Origin: an uncultured Eubacteriales bacterium
Lineage (GTDB): Bacteria > Bacillota > Clostridia > UMGS1883 > UMGS1540
DNA length: 5,393 bases
Assembly (NCBI GenBank): GCA_900552775.1
Contig: USAP01000121.1
Location: 1-5,393, forward strand
Reading direction: 5' to 3'
A program made the position numbers and the translations under genes. Within the stretch, counting starts at the first letter, position 1. The number at the start of each line of letters is the position of its first letter. Below are positions 1 to 5,393 of this stretch, one piece after another. The notes under the pieces were generated by a model. The model was not told the origin of the DNA and did not search any database. It was given only the letters and a program-made list of their open reading frames with translations.

Positions 1-183
1 CTCTGCAGTCATGCCTCCGTCTATAATATCGAGCCTTATACTGTCATGTGTTGCTCCTGTCTGATAGCCCTTTTTAAAATCAGCATTCCTTTTAATATGA
101 GAAGCAAAAATGCTGCACTTACGGCATAAGCTTCTCTTATCATCGCCAAAATGAGCACCGCTGACATATGCGGCGCAAATCAT
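1..183 (-). CDS. Unrecognised protein, N-terminal 61 residues (cut by left edge)
   Basis: The frame is open from an ATG at 183-181 to the window edge and gives 61 residues. I do not recognise the family. It begins MICAAYVSGAHFGDD, has a CRKC pair near residues 20-23, a basic stretch around residues 18-37, and ends in a DIIDGG run that looks like real folded protein rather than noise. The ATG lies 8 bases after the tetR stop codon, which suggests an operon partner translated by coupling, because no good Shine-Dalgarno sequence precedes it. The frame is closed by a stop only seven codons upstream of the ATG, so this start is the natural one. In TetR systems a tightly linked downstream gene is often the regulated target, such as an efflux or detoxification protein, but nothing here identifies that role. 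A competing 43-residue frame in the same DNA is less convincing. Confidence 0.45.
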   Translation of the reverse strand, partial: MICAAYVSGAHFGDDKRSLCRKCSIFASHIKRNADFKKGYQTGATHDSIRLDIIDGGMTAE

Positions 184-191
184 GTCTCTGA

Positions 192-818
192 CTATATCAA
201 AGTATTATATGTGCGATAGAACAGCTTTACATGTTCATCTGTTTTTTCTAAACACTCCTTCTCACGCTCCGGCTGGCGGTCGCACACGCCTATAAGCATA
301 ATAATCGGCGCAACATACATCATCGCAAGCGTATAGGGATCTTCCTTTTTCAATTCTCCGGCGGCTATCAGACTTTTAAAAATCCCGGCATGATAAGCCA
401 CTATCCGCTCCACATATCTTTCAGAATAAAGTTTAGAAAGTTCATCGGAACGAAACTGCTCTATAGTCATCATTTTTCGAAAAAGAGCTATATTTTCATC
501 ATGCAGCGAAATATTAAAAATCTGATGAACCTTTTCCACCAAATCATCCTCCGTAATTTTGGAAAACACCGTAACATCTCTGGCGGAATTTTGAACATGG
601 ATGGCAACTTCATCCGTATTTTTTTCAAATTCTTTTGATGTTTCCTCCACAATAGCATCAAAAATAGCCTGTTTACTCGGAAAATGATTGTAAAGCGAAG
701 GAGCTTTAATCCCCACTGCCCTTGCAATTTCCCCCACGCTTACGGCATCGTATCCGCTTTCGGAAAACAGCTCAAGAGCCTTTTTAAGAATCATCTTTTT
801 TGTATCTTCATTTTTCAT
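192..818 (-). CDS. TetR/AcrR-family transcriptional repressor
   Basis: This is a 208-residue protein, a normal length for TetR regulators, acting as a cytoplasmic DNA-binding dimer. Residues 5-55 form the three-helix DNA-binding domain: an amphipathic helix with ALELFSESGYDAVSV, then the helix-turn-helix with IARAVGIKAPSLYNHFPSKQ and the usual FPSK turn. Residues about 90-208 are a helical ligand and dimer domain of a type common in Clostridia, with FRKMMTIEQFRSDEL, YSERYVERIV and the CDRQPE segment. The ATG at 818 is preferred over the ATG at 839, because GGAG sits 5 bases before it and the upstream ATG lies inside the operator palindrome. A consensus promoter and a perfect palindrome directly upstream point to self-repression. 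The ligand cannot be read from the sequence. Family assignment is firm; target genes are inferred to be tetR itself and the gene starting at 183. Confidence 0.93.
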   Translation of the reverse strand: MKNEDTKKMILKKALELFSESGYDAVSVGEIARAVGIKAPSLYNHFPSKQAIFDAIVEETSKEFEKNTDEVAIHVQNSARDVTVFSKITEDDLVEKVHQIFNISLHDENIALFRKMMTIEQFRSDELSKLYSERYVERIVAYHAGIFKSLIAAGELKKEDPYTLAMMYVAPIIMLIGVCDRQPEREKECLEKTDEHVKLFYRTYNTLI

Positions 819-823
819 AGAAA

Positions 824-827
824 CTCC
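824..827 (-). promoter_or_regulatory. Ribosome binding site of tetR (decides the start)
   Basis: GGAG on the minus strand lies 5 bases before the ATG at 818. No such site precedes the ATG at 839, so the shorter 208-residue protein is chosen. Confidence 0.75.
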
Positions 828-830
828 ACT

Positions 831-848
831 AACTAACATTCGTTAGTT
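831..848. promoter_or_regulatory. Probable TetR operator, perfect palindrome
   Basis: The site reads AACTAAC-ATTC-GTTAGTT on the plus strand: two perfect 7-base inverted arms around a 4-base spacer. It begins 2 bases downstream of the -10 box of the tetR promoter and covers the expected transcription start near 844. A dimer bound here would block RNA polymerase, the classic arrangement for TetR self-repression. The palindrome is seen directly; its use by this TetR is inferred from position. Confidence 0.82.
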
Positions 849-850
849 TT

Positions 851-879
851 ATTATATTACTTTTTCCCGTTGCTGTCAA
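851..879 (-). promoter_or_regulatory. Consensus sigma-A/sigma-70 promoter of tetR
   Basis: On the minus strand the -35 box is TTGACA (879-874) and the -10 box is TATAAT (856-851), with a 17-base spacer. Both boxes match the consensus fully. Such a strong promoter fits a gene held down by a repressor bound at the adjoining palindrome. Confidence 0.88.
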
Positions 880-1012
880 TACTTTTTTTAATAAACATCG
901 TAGGCTTGGTCAAAACATAAATAAACTTTTACACAAATTAATAAAGTCCGCCTGTAAATGAAGCATATCATCATTTTACAGACGAACACTTTTAAGAAAG
1001 GTCGATACCGCT
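880..1012. other. Non-coding interval between tetR promoter and zinc-ribbon ORF
   Basis: This AT-rich stretch holds no credible reading frame on either strand. Its only clear structure is the hairpin at 946-987. I see no divergent gene or plus-strand promoter that the TetR operator could also control. Confidence 0.6.
946..987 (-). terminator. Hairpin downstream of the zinc-ribbon ORF, probable terminator
   Basis: On the minus strand an arm starting GTTCGTCTGTAAA pairs with an arm ending TTTACAGGCGGAC. This makes about 16 base pairs with two G-U pairs, one bulged A and a loop of about 9 bases. It is followed by the interrupted U-rich run TTTATTAATTTG. It starts 25 bases after the zinc-ribbon stop codon and separates that unit from the tetR promoter. 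The U-tract is imperfect, so termination strength is uncertain. In the plus direction only ACTTTT follows, which argues against strong bidirectional use. Confidence 0.65.
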
Positions 1013-1246
1013 TTATTTTGTCAGAACTTTTTTGCAATATTTGTGTGCGCCGCACTTAGGACATACCAACTTACGTTTTGTAACGGTATGCGGTCCCATA
1101 ATATATGCTTTCATATCCGGCACAAATTTTGTATGGCACTCAGGACACTCAAAAGCACCCGCATCCCTGTCAAGAACACACGCGATTGCAATGCCTGCAA
1201 TTAATACACAGAAAATAAATACGGATTCTACGTTTCGCAGAATCCA
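1013..1246 (-). CDS. Small membrane-anchored zinc-ribbon protein, start codon unresolved
   Basis: The minus-strand frame between the stop at 1247 and the TAA at 1013 encodes up to 77 residues. From about 1222 it has a hydrophobic segment (VFIFCVLIAGIAIACVL), then a short polar link (DRDAGA), then a zinc ribbon. The ribbon has two CxxC pairs (ECPEC and VCPKC) about 30 residues apart, a central KAYIMGPHTVTKRK, a further C in HKYCKK, and a basic tail. Small membrane-tethered zinc ribbons of this look are, as I recall, common hypothetical proteins in Clostridia; their function is unknown to me. The protein would sit in the membrane with the basic ribbon in the cytoplasm by the positive-inside rule. 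Oddly, there is no ATG, GTG or TTG in frame before the first CxxC pair. Candidates are CTG at 1240 or ATT at 1216, neither with a ribosome binding site. It could be a gene with a rare start, a decayed gene that lost its start, or a sequence error. Coordinates give the whole open stretch, not a proven start. Confidence 0.6.
   Translation of the reverse strand, partial: WILRNVESVFIFCVLIAGIAIACVLDRDAGAFECPECHTKFVPDMKAYIMGPHTVTKRKLVCPKCGAHKYCKKVLTK
1223..1245 (-). terminator. Hairpin immediately after the GGDEF stop codon
   Basis: On the minus strand GGATTCTGCG and CGTAGAATCC pair around an AAA loop: 10 base pairs, one of them G-U. The hairpin begins one base after the TAA of the cyclase gene and is followed by GTATTTATTTTC, a loose U-rich tail. 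The simplest reading is an intrinsic terminator for the cyclase. It is unusually close to the stop codon, so a terminating ribosome would cover part of it, and it overlaps the open frame of the zinc-ribbon protein. Confidence 0.55.
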
Positions 1247-2440
1247 TTATTTAAATATTACTCCGTTTGCCGCAACACAGTTTTTACCTCCGTTTTTACA
1301 AATGTAAAGCTGCTTGTCTGCCTCTGCCGCAATCAAAAGATTTTTCAGCTCCTCACTCGTTCCGCATGCAACCCCAAATGAAGCGGTAACAATGTTTCTT
1401 CCCGGCAAATCATCTCTCGTAATGGCGGCGTTTCGTATTGCATAAAGAAGTTCGCATGCAACAAGACGCGTTTCATCTTCGGAATAATCCGGCAATATTA
1501 CAGCAAATTCCTCTCCCCCGAAACGGAAAAGGTATGTATCAAGCCTTTCGAGCACCTTAACAACGCTTTCGGAAACAAGCTTAAGTACTTTGTCACCGTT
1601 CATATGGGAATAATTATCGTTAAAAGATTTAAAATTATCTATATCGTAAATTATTATACCTACCTTCTCAGGCATTATTTTTTCGGCAATAAAAGCAGTA
1701 TATGTTTCCATTGCCTTTTTGTTCAGTGTTCCCGTCATCATATCATTATAAGCAAGTTTAATAAACGCATTGCTCATTTCGCTTATGTATCTTTCGTTTG
1801 AAGACTGACGGATAAAAATAGACCGAACTGCAATAAACCCGGTAACAATTGAAAACCGAAGAATAAAATGCTTAAACAAATTATAATTTTCAGCGTACGG
1901 AAGCTTTCCCGGAAGCCACCAGCTGATTGCAATCATAACACATATAAGAACGGTATCAAAAAGCCGATACGTCGGCGCAATCATTATCACAAAAAGATAA
2001 CACATGGAAATTGAAAGACCTATTTTGTGAAAATTGCAGGAAATCATAAACACCGTAACGCTTGCAATAACAATTGTATAGTAAGCAAACAGTGTAAATC
2101 TTGACAGGGGTGAATCGTATTTTTTACAGAATATCAAGTAAATCAGCATTGCCGATGATGCCGCAATCATCATATAAAGCGGCACCATGTCAATAGGTAT
2201 CATGGTGTTCATCACAATATTTTTTATAAAATAAAAACCATTTGTCATTAAAAATAAAACCGTTGCGAAAAAAACTATGGAAAAGCTCTGCTTCATAAAA
2301 ATGCTTTCCTCAGACGGCACCTCGTCAATTTTCGTCTCCAAAACGTTATTGCAAAAGCTCTTAAATCTTTCCTGAGCAATATCGGAACTCCAGCAAAACA
2401 GATTTTCCGTTATATCATATTTGTCTTCATGTTTTTTCAT
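1247..2440 (-). CDS. Membrane-bound diguanylate cyclase (GGDEF domain)
   Basis: This 397-residue protein should make cyclic di-GMP from two GTP at the inner face of the membrane. Residues 1-50 are a soluble head. Residues about 53-210 hold roughly six hydrophobic segments (near 53-75, 84-104, 115-135, 140-157, 162-178, 190-210), resembling uncharacterised membrane sensor modules. The GGDEF domain spans about 228-390. It has the entry motif YNDMMTGTLNKKA, the metal-site YDIDNFKSFND (D266, N274), NGD at 282-283, the signature GGEEF at 308-312, SFGVA near 354-358 and a closing ADKQLYICKNGGKN. All catalytic positions look intact, so activity is likely. The product-inhibition I-site normally reads RxxD, but here it reads RLDT (299-302), so feedback inhibition may be weakened. 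Start choice: GGAGG lies 5 bases before the ATG at 2440, whereas the ATG at 2458 is upstream of that site. The gene has its own promoter, and a hairpin follows the stop. The sensed signal is unknown. Confidence 0.93.
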   Translation of the reverse strand: MKKHEDKYDITENLFCWSSDIAQERFKSFCNNVLETKIDEVPSEESIFMKQSFSIVFFATVLFLMTNGFYFIKNIVMNTMIPIDMVPLYMMIAASSAMLIYLIFCKKYDSPLSRFTLFAYYTIVIASVTVFMISCNFHKIGLSISMCYLFVIMIAPTYRLFDTVLICVMIAISWWLPGKLPYAENYNLFKHFILRFSIVTGFIAVRSIFIRQSSNERYISEMSNAFIKLAYNDMMTGTLNKKAMETYTAFIAEKIMPEKVGIIIYDIDNFKSFNDNYSHMNGDKVLKLVSESVVKVLERLDTYLFRFGGEEFAVILPDYSEDETRLVACELLYAIRNAAITRDDLPGRNIVTASFGVACGTSEELKNLLIAAEADKQLYICKNGGKNCVAANGVIFK

Positions 2441-2444
2441 AATA

Positions 2445-2450
2445 CCCTCC
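2445..2450 (-). promoter_or_regulatory. Ribosome binding site of the cyclase (decides the start)
   Basis: GGAGGG on the minus strand lies 4 bases before the ATG at 2440. It falls inside the frame of the longer alternative starting at 2458, which shows that the 397-residue form is the likely product. Confidence 0.8.
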
Positions 2451-2467
2451 AAAAACAAGCGGTGAAA

Positions 2468-2511
2468 TGGTATTTGAAGGCATTATTATTTTCAGATGCC
2501 AACAAATACCA
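2468..2511. repeat. Two-step inverted repeat in the cyclase leader
   Basis: On the plus strand TGGTATTTG (2468-2476) pairs with CAAATACCA (2503-2511), both arms perfect. After a symmetric two-base mismatch, GGCAT (2479-2483) pairs with ATGCC (2496-2500) around a 12-base AT-rich loop. It begins about 9 bases after the predicted cyclase transcription start and ends well before the ribosome binding site. It may act as a stabilising 5' stem-loop, a regulator-binding site, or a weak attenuator; no U-run follows directly. It has no resemblance to the conserved core of the c-di-GMP riboswitches that I can recognise. Confidence 0.65.
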
Positions 2512-2526
2512 AGTCATCTAACAGAT

Positions 2527-2555
2527 ATTATAACATAAAAAACGTATTAAAGCAA
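2527..2555 (-). promoter_or_regulatory. Promoter of the diguanylate cyclase gene
   Basis: On the minus strand the -35 box is TTGCTT (2555-2550, four of six consensus bases), followed by a 17-base spacer and a perfect TATAAT (2532-2527). A TG one base before the -10 makes it an extended -10 promoter, which compensates for the weak -35. It starts 11 bases after the stop codon of the lyase gene. The leader to the start codon is about 80 bases. Confidence 0.75.
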
Positions 2556-2566
2556 TTGTTTTGTTT

Positions 2567-5393
2567 TTAATTCACAGACATAATCGGAGCTACGGGGTGC
2601 AAACCCGAGACGCTGTCCCATATCATAAGCTTTGTTTTTTCTTTATTAAGCTTTCCTTCGTAGGAAAAATCAAGTGTTCCGAACCCGGATTTAATTTGCA
2701 TTGATTTTGAAATATGAATTTCGGAAAGCTTGTCTCCGTCATATTCTGCCGCAATAAGCACGGCTTTTTTTTCGTTTTCGGTATTGGCATAGTCCACGCT
2801 CAGGGAAACCGTACCGGCATTTTCCTCTGCTTTTACATTTTCAAAATTCAATCCGTCCTCGGCACTGTCAAGGCTCCAGCTGTCAAGAGGCTGTACCTCC
2901 GGCATATAAAGCTCATAATCGCCGTTTGACGGCACAAACTGCATGATAACCGCAATTGTAATATCCTTAACATTCTCCGTCGTATTAAGTGCCAGCTTTC
3001 TGAAACCCGTGTTTTCGGACTGTTCGTCATTTTGAGGTGATGTTTCCAAAGGTTTTGCGTCCATTATGGAAAACTCTGCCGGTATACTCGGGTCAAGCAG
3101 CGAAACAATCATGTCTTTGTCATAAGTTCCTTTGATTCTTGCGCTTTTTTTATCTGCCGATACCGTGATGCTTTGTGCGGTGTGCATATACCAGCGCACA
3201 TCAACCGGGGAATCTGCTTTTATCTCATCCTGCACGATTATCGCGTTGCGGAGGTTTGCAAGTTTCATACCGCGGCGCACAGACGCGGCATTATCGCTGT
3301 ACATACCCGTTAAATCCGTTACGGCAAACGCACTGCGGCTGTTTTCATCAAACCTGTTCATTATTGCATTTCCTTCAAGGCTTTGTCCGCCGTCTTCCGA
3401 CGGATTTATAACAAGAGTGTTATGTCCCTCCGCTCTGTATCTGTAAAGGTTCCACACACTGTCCGGAATGTCGTAATTATCCGCTCCGAGGTCACACGCA
3501 AAGCGCGTGCCGTGCGCATCTATAACAAAACTGCCTGCGTCCATATGTCCGTGATAAACATTCGTTTTCCCGGCATGGAAACCCACAAAAATGTCACGGC
3601 TTCCGAACCCGCTTCTGAAAACTGCGGCTTCCGTATCTCTGTAATACCTGTCAAGCGGCAGCGAAGCATCGCTTACCGAAAAATCTTTATTATACCATAT
3701 TATATCTCTGATATTGCCTCCGCTTGTGTTGCTTAAATATGTATTTTGCAGGGCAGAATCATCAAAGTATTCCGCCAAAAGCAGCATCCCCGGAGAATAT
3801 GAAGCAGACACCGTGGAATCATGAAAATTAAAGTTTCCGCACGGGCCGCAAAGCATTCTCGAAAAATATCCCGTTTCCTTCACTCCGGGTGCATCACCGT
3901 ATCCAAAGTCCGTTCCACAGGCAGTTAAAAGAGCAGAGATAAAATCCGTGAAGTAATCGGTTGTGAACTGCCAGTAACCGACGCCCTCATACCATGCGCC
4001 GTCCGGAGCATAAAGCAGAATGGCCTTTTTGATAAGTTCCATGCCGGATGAAAATATTTCGGCAGCAATTTCGGGTTCTTCATCAGCCAGCGCGACCGCC
4101 GTTTGTATAGCGCCCGAATTGCAAACTATATTCCAGTTATCCCCCACCTTGCTCTGTGCCCATTTATAAGAGCGCTTGCGAGACGATATGTTTCTGTAAT
4201 CCTCAAGTGCATTTTTAAGTCCCATATCGCGCAGAGCGTTTTTCACATCGGCTCGTATATCGGCAAATCCTTCATAGTCGTAAAGCCAGTCATAGGCAAA
4301 CGAAACAGCCTCCATCATTTCCGCAACATCAAGAAAATGATAGGGATTCCAATCGGAAAAATTTATAATTGCACGGAGTTCGCTTATGCACCTGTCGGCA
4401 TATTTTGTCTCTCCGGTCATTCTGTAGCAAAAAGCAAGTCTTTCAAGCCTTAATCTTGCTTTTCTTGACACCTCCAAAAGTCTTACGCCTTTAAGGTTGT
4501 ATTTTACCGGGGCTGTATCGGTTGTCACAAGCGTATCTGCTATTCTTTTAACCGCATTAAAACGCGCTCTCGCAGTGCTGTCGGTTAAAACCGTATTTTT
4601 CATCTCGTCTATCTTTTCCTGATTGGCATATAGCCTCGGATGGCCGTTTTGCGGAAAGCAGCTTGTAATTTTTTGAACCATTTCCGCTCCGCTTACATCT
4701 TCAAAAACTATTTCTCCGCACACACGCCTGTATACCGGAATATCTGTTTTAAAGTTAAAGAAATTTACACGGTTTCCCATTACTAAAAGTCCGCTTTTAT
4801 CAAGCGTCAGTTTCTTTCCGTTTTTTTCCGCCAGAGACGCTGCATCGTAATACAAAGCGGAATTTATTGTTTTTGTTTCGGCTCCGTTTGCCGAAAAGCC
4901 GCATGCCGTCAATGCGCTTGCCGGAATAAATGCCTTACCGTCACTTAGTACAGGCGCTTGCGCAATTGCCGCTGCTTTTCCGTTTTTATAAATTTTTTTC
5001 TTTCCTATGTAAAGCGCCGCGGCATCTCCCATATATTCTCTCGCTTTGGCATTTGAAGAAATTGTTTCCGAATCGGGGTCGGGATCCGAATCCGCAAAGC
5101 TTACGCTTTTTCCCTGTTCTCTTAAAACATTGTCAGGTAAAGAACTTGCATAAACCGACAAATCATCAATATATATTTCCGTTGCGCGGGTTGAAAAATT
5201 TGCATTCGGCGATAGCATGTGAAGCCTTAAAAGTTTCATATCTCCGAAATCGCTGAAATTAAGCGGCGCATTTTCGACAAGAGGTGTTTTCTCGGCATAC
5301 ACAGATGCCGTATGGTTTGTTTGCGACAAAACAATACTTATTTTCTGAAAAGAACCTTTTTTAAAGCTATACGATATCCCCTCGGGATAATAT
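2567..5393 (-). CDS. Heparinase II/III-family polysaccharide lyase, multidomain, 5' end outside window
   Basis: The frame is open to the right edge (first full codon at 5392; 941 residues visible), so the true start and any signal peptide are missing. A TTG at 5329 is not a credible start: the 21 codons before it continue the same fold. Visible domains in order: the end of a concanavalin/LamG-like beta-sandwich closing with EIYIDDLSVYA (to about 5150); an Asp/Pro linker; a copper-amine-oxidase-N-like domain (about 5015-4730; LYIGKKKIYKNGK, AFIPASALTACGF); an alpha-helical toroid from NGHPRLYANQEKI (about 4645) with GDNWN and GAWYEGVGYW; and the heparinase II/III beta domain. The last has YHGHMDAGSF (about 3556-3527), CDLGADNY and GHNTLV, which match the catalytic/zinc His-x-His, Asp and His of heparinase II. 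The C-terminus (from about 2780) is a small beta domain ending with LMIWDSVSGLHPV, a type seen in clostridial extracellular proteins. It likely cleaves uronic-acid-containing polysaccharide by beta-elimination outside the cell; the substrate cannot be told. No clear terminator follows. Confidence 0.88.
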   Translation of the reverse strand, partial: YYPEGISYSFKKGSFQKISIVLSQTNHTASVYAEKTPLVENAPLNFSDFGDMKLLRLHMLSPNANFSTRATEIYIDDLSVYASSLPDNVLREQGKSVSFADSDPDPDSETISSNAKAREYMGDAAALYIGKKKIYKNGKAAAIAQAPVLSDGKAFIPASALTACGFSANGAETKTINSALYYDAASLAEKNGKKLTLDKSGLLVMGNRVNFFNFKTDIPVYRRVCGEIVFEDVSGAEMVQKITSCFPQNGHPRLYANQEKIDEMKNTVLTDSTARARFNAVKRIADTLVTTDTAPVKYNLKGVRLLEVSRKARLRLERLAFCYRMTGETKYADRCISELRAIINFSDWNPYHFLDVAEMMEAVSFAYDWLYDYEGFADIRADVKNALRDMGLKNALEDYRNISSRKRSYKWAQSKVGDNWNIVCNSGAIQTAVALADEEPEIAAEIFSSGMELIKKAILLYAPDGAWYEGVGYWQFTTDYFTDFISALLTACGTDFGYGDAPGVKETGYFSRMLCGPCGNFNFHDSTVSASYSPGMLLLAEYFDDSALQNTYLSNTSGGNIRDIIWYNKDFSVSDASLPLDRYYRDTEAAVFRSGFGSRDIFVGFHAGKTNVYHGHMDAGSFVIDAHGTRFACDLGADNYDIPDSVWNLYRYRAEGHNTLVINPSEDGGQSLEGNAIMNRFDENSRSAFAVTDLTGMYSDNAASVRRGMKLANLRNAIIVQDEIKADSPVDVRWYMHTAQSITVSADKKSARIKGTYDKDMIVSLLDPSIPAEFSIMDAKPLETSPQNDEQSENTGFRKLALNTTENVKDITIAVIMQFVPSNGDYELYMPEVQPLDSWSLDSAEDGLNFENVKAEENAGTVSLSVDYANTENEKKAVLIAAEYDGDKLSEIHISKSMQIKSGFGTLDFSYEGKLNKEKTKLMIWDSVSGLHPVAPIMSVN

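Noticed and set aside
36..167. A 43-residue hydrophobic minus-strand frame (starting MSAVLILAMIREAY) within the left-edge region.
   Set aside because: It overlaps the longer open frame from 183, has no ribosome binding site, and its composition looks like a frame-shifted reading of that gene. A tiny membrane peptide cannot be fully excluded.
1223..1249. Programmed stop-codon recoding (selenocysteine or pyrrolysine type) between the cyclase and zinc ribbon.
   Set aside because: The stop is TAA, not TGA or TAG, and the hairpin is well explained as a terminator. The basic zinc ribbon would be placed outside the membrane in a fusion, against the positive-inside rule.
1032..1307. Plus-strand frame of 91 residues.
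   Set aside because: It is the antisense of the zinc-ribbon frame and the end of the cyclase. The minus strand carries the CxxC pairs and coherent protein features; the plus strand has none.
2441..2520. Possible c-di-GMP riboswitch in the leader of the GGDEF gene.
   Set aside because: The leader is only about 80 bases, its structure is one simple long hairpin, and I could not find the conserved junction sequence expected of GEMM-type riboswitches.
3132..3736. Several overlapping plus-strand frames of 78 to 117 residues inside the lyase gene.
   Set aside because: They are mirror readings of a well-supported lyase coding sequence, have no ribosome binding sites and resemble no family.
5071..5098. 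Acidic DSDPDPDS run in the lyase as a calcium-binding or repeat element.
   Set aside because: It is a single short run between two domains and is most simply a linker; there is no repeat array.
1..5393. Search for CRISPR arrays, insertion sequences, tRNA or rRNA genes, attachment sites and defence systems.
   Set aside because: I saw no regularly spaced repeats, transposase motifs, tRNA-like cloverleaf ends or nuclease/defence gene motifs in the window.

Overview
The window looks like a piece of a low-to-mid GC Gram-positive anaerobe (Clostridia/Eubacteriales type). The reasons are consensus sigma-A-like promoters, GGAG-type ribosome binding sites, a TetR regulator of the kind common in Clostridia, and a large, probably secreted, multidomain polysaccharide lyase with a copper-amine-oxidase-N-like domain. 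The organism is an inference from style; no rRNA or marker gene is present. Every credible gene is on the minus strand, so the genes read from right to left.

Layout from right (upstream) to left. (1) 5393-2567: a very large heparinase II/III-family protein that enters from outside the window. Its frame is open to the right edge, so its true start and any signal peptide are not visible. It carries the end of a beta-sandwich domain, a stalk-like domain, an alpha-barrel lyase domain, a metal-binding beta domain and a C-terminal beta domain. (2) 2555-2441: a promoter with extended -10, a long two-step inverted repeat in the leader, and a strong Shine-Dalgarno sequence. (3) 2440-1247: a membrane-anchored diguanylate cyclase (about six membrane segments plus GGDEF domain). 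(4) 1245-1223: a hairpin one base after its stop codon. (5) 1246-1013: a short one-membrane-segment zinc-ribbon protein whose frame runs through the hairpin and has no ordinary start codon. (6) 987-946: a second, longer terminator-like hairpin, then non-coding DNA to about 880. (7) 879-831: a textbook promoter followed by a perfect 7+4+7 operator palindrome. (8) 818-192: a TetR-family repressor, presumably self-regulated. (9) 183-1: the beginning of an unrecognised gene 8 bases after tetR, cut by the left edge.

Functionally the window holds at least two transcription units: a self-regulated tetR operon on the left, and a glycan-degradation gene followed by a c-di-GMP synthase on the right. 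No strong terminator separates the lyase from the cyclase promoter, so partial co-transcription is possible, but a shared function is only an inference. I do not see a convincing new multi-gene system. The most unusual point is the zinc-ribbon frame with no normal start, which lies in phase with the cyclase across a stop codon and hairpin.
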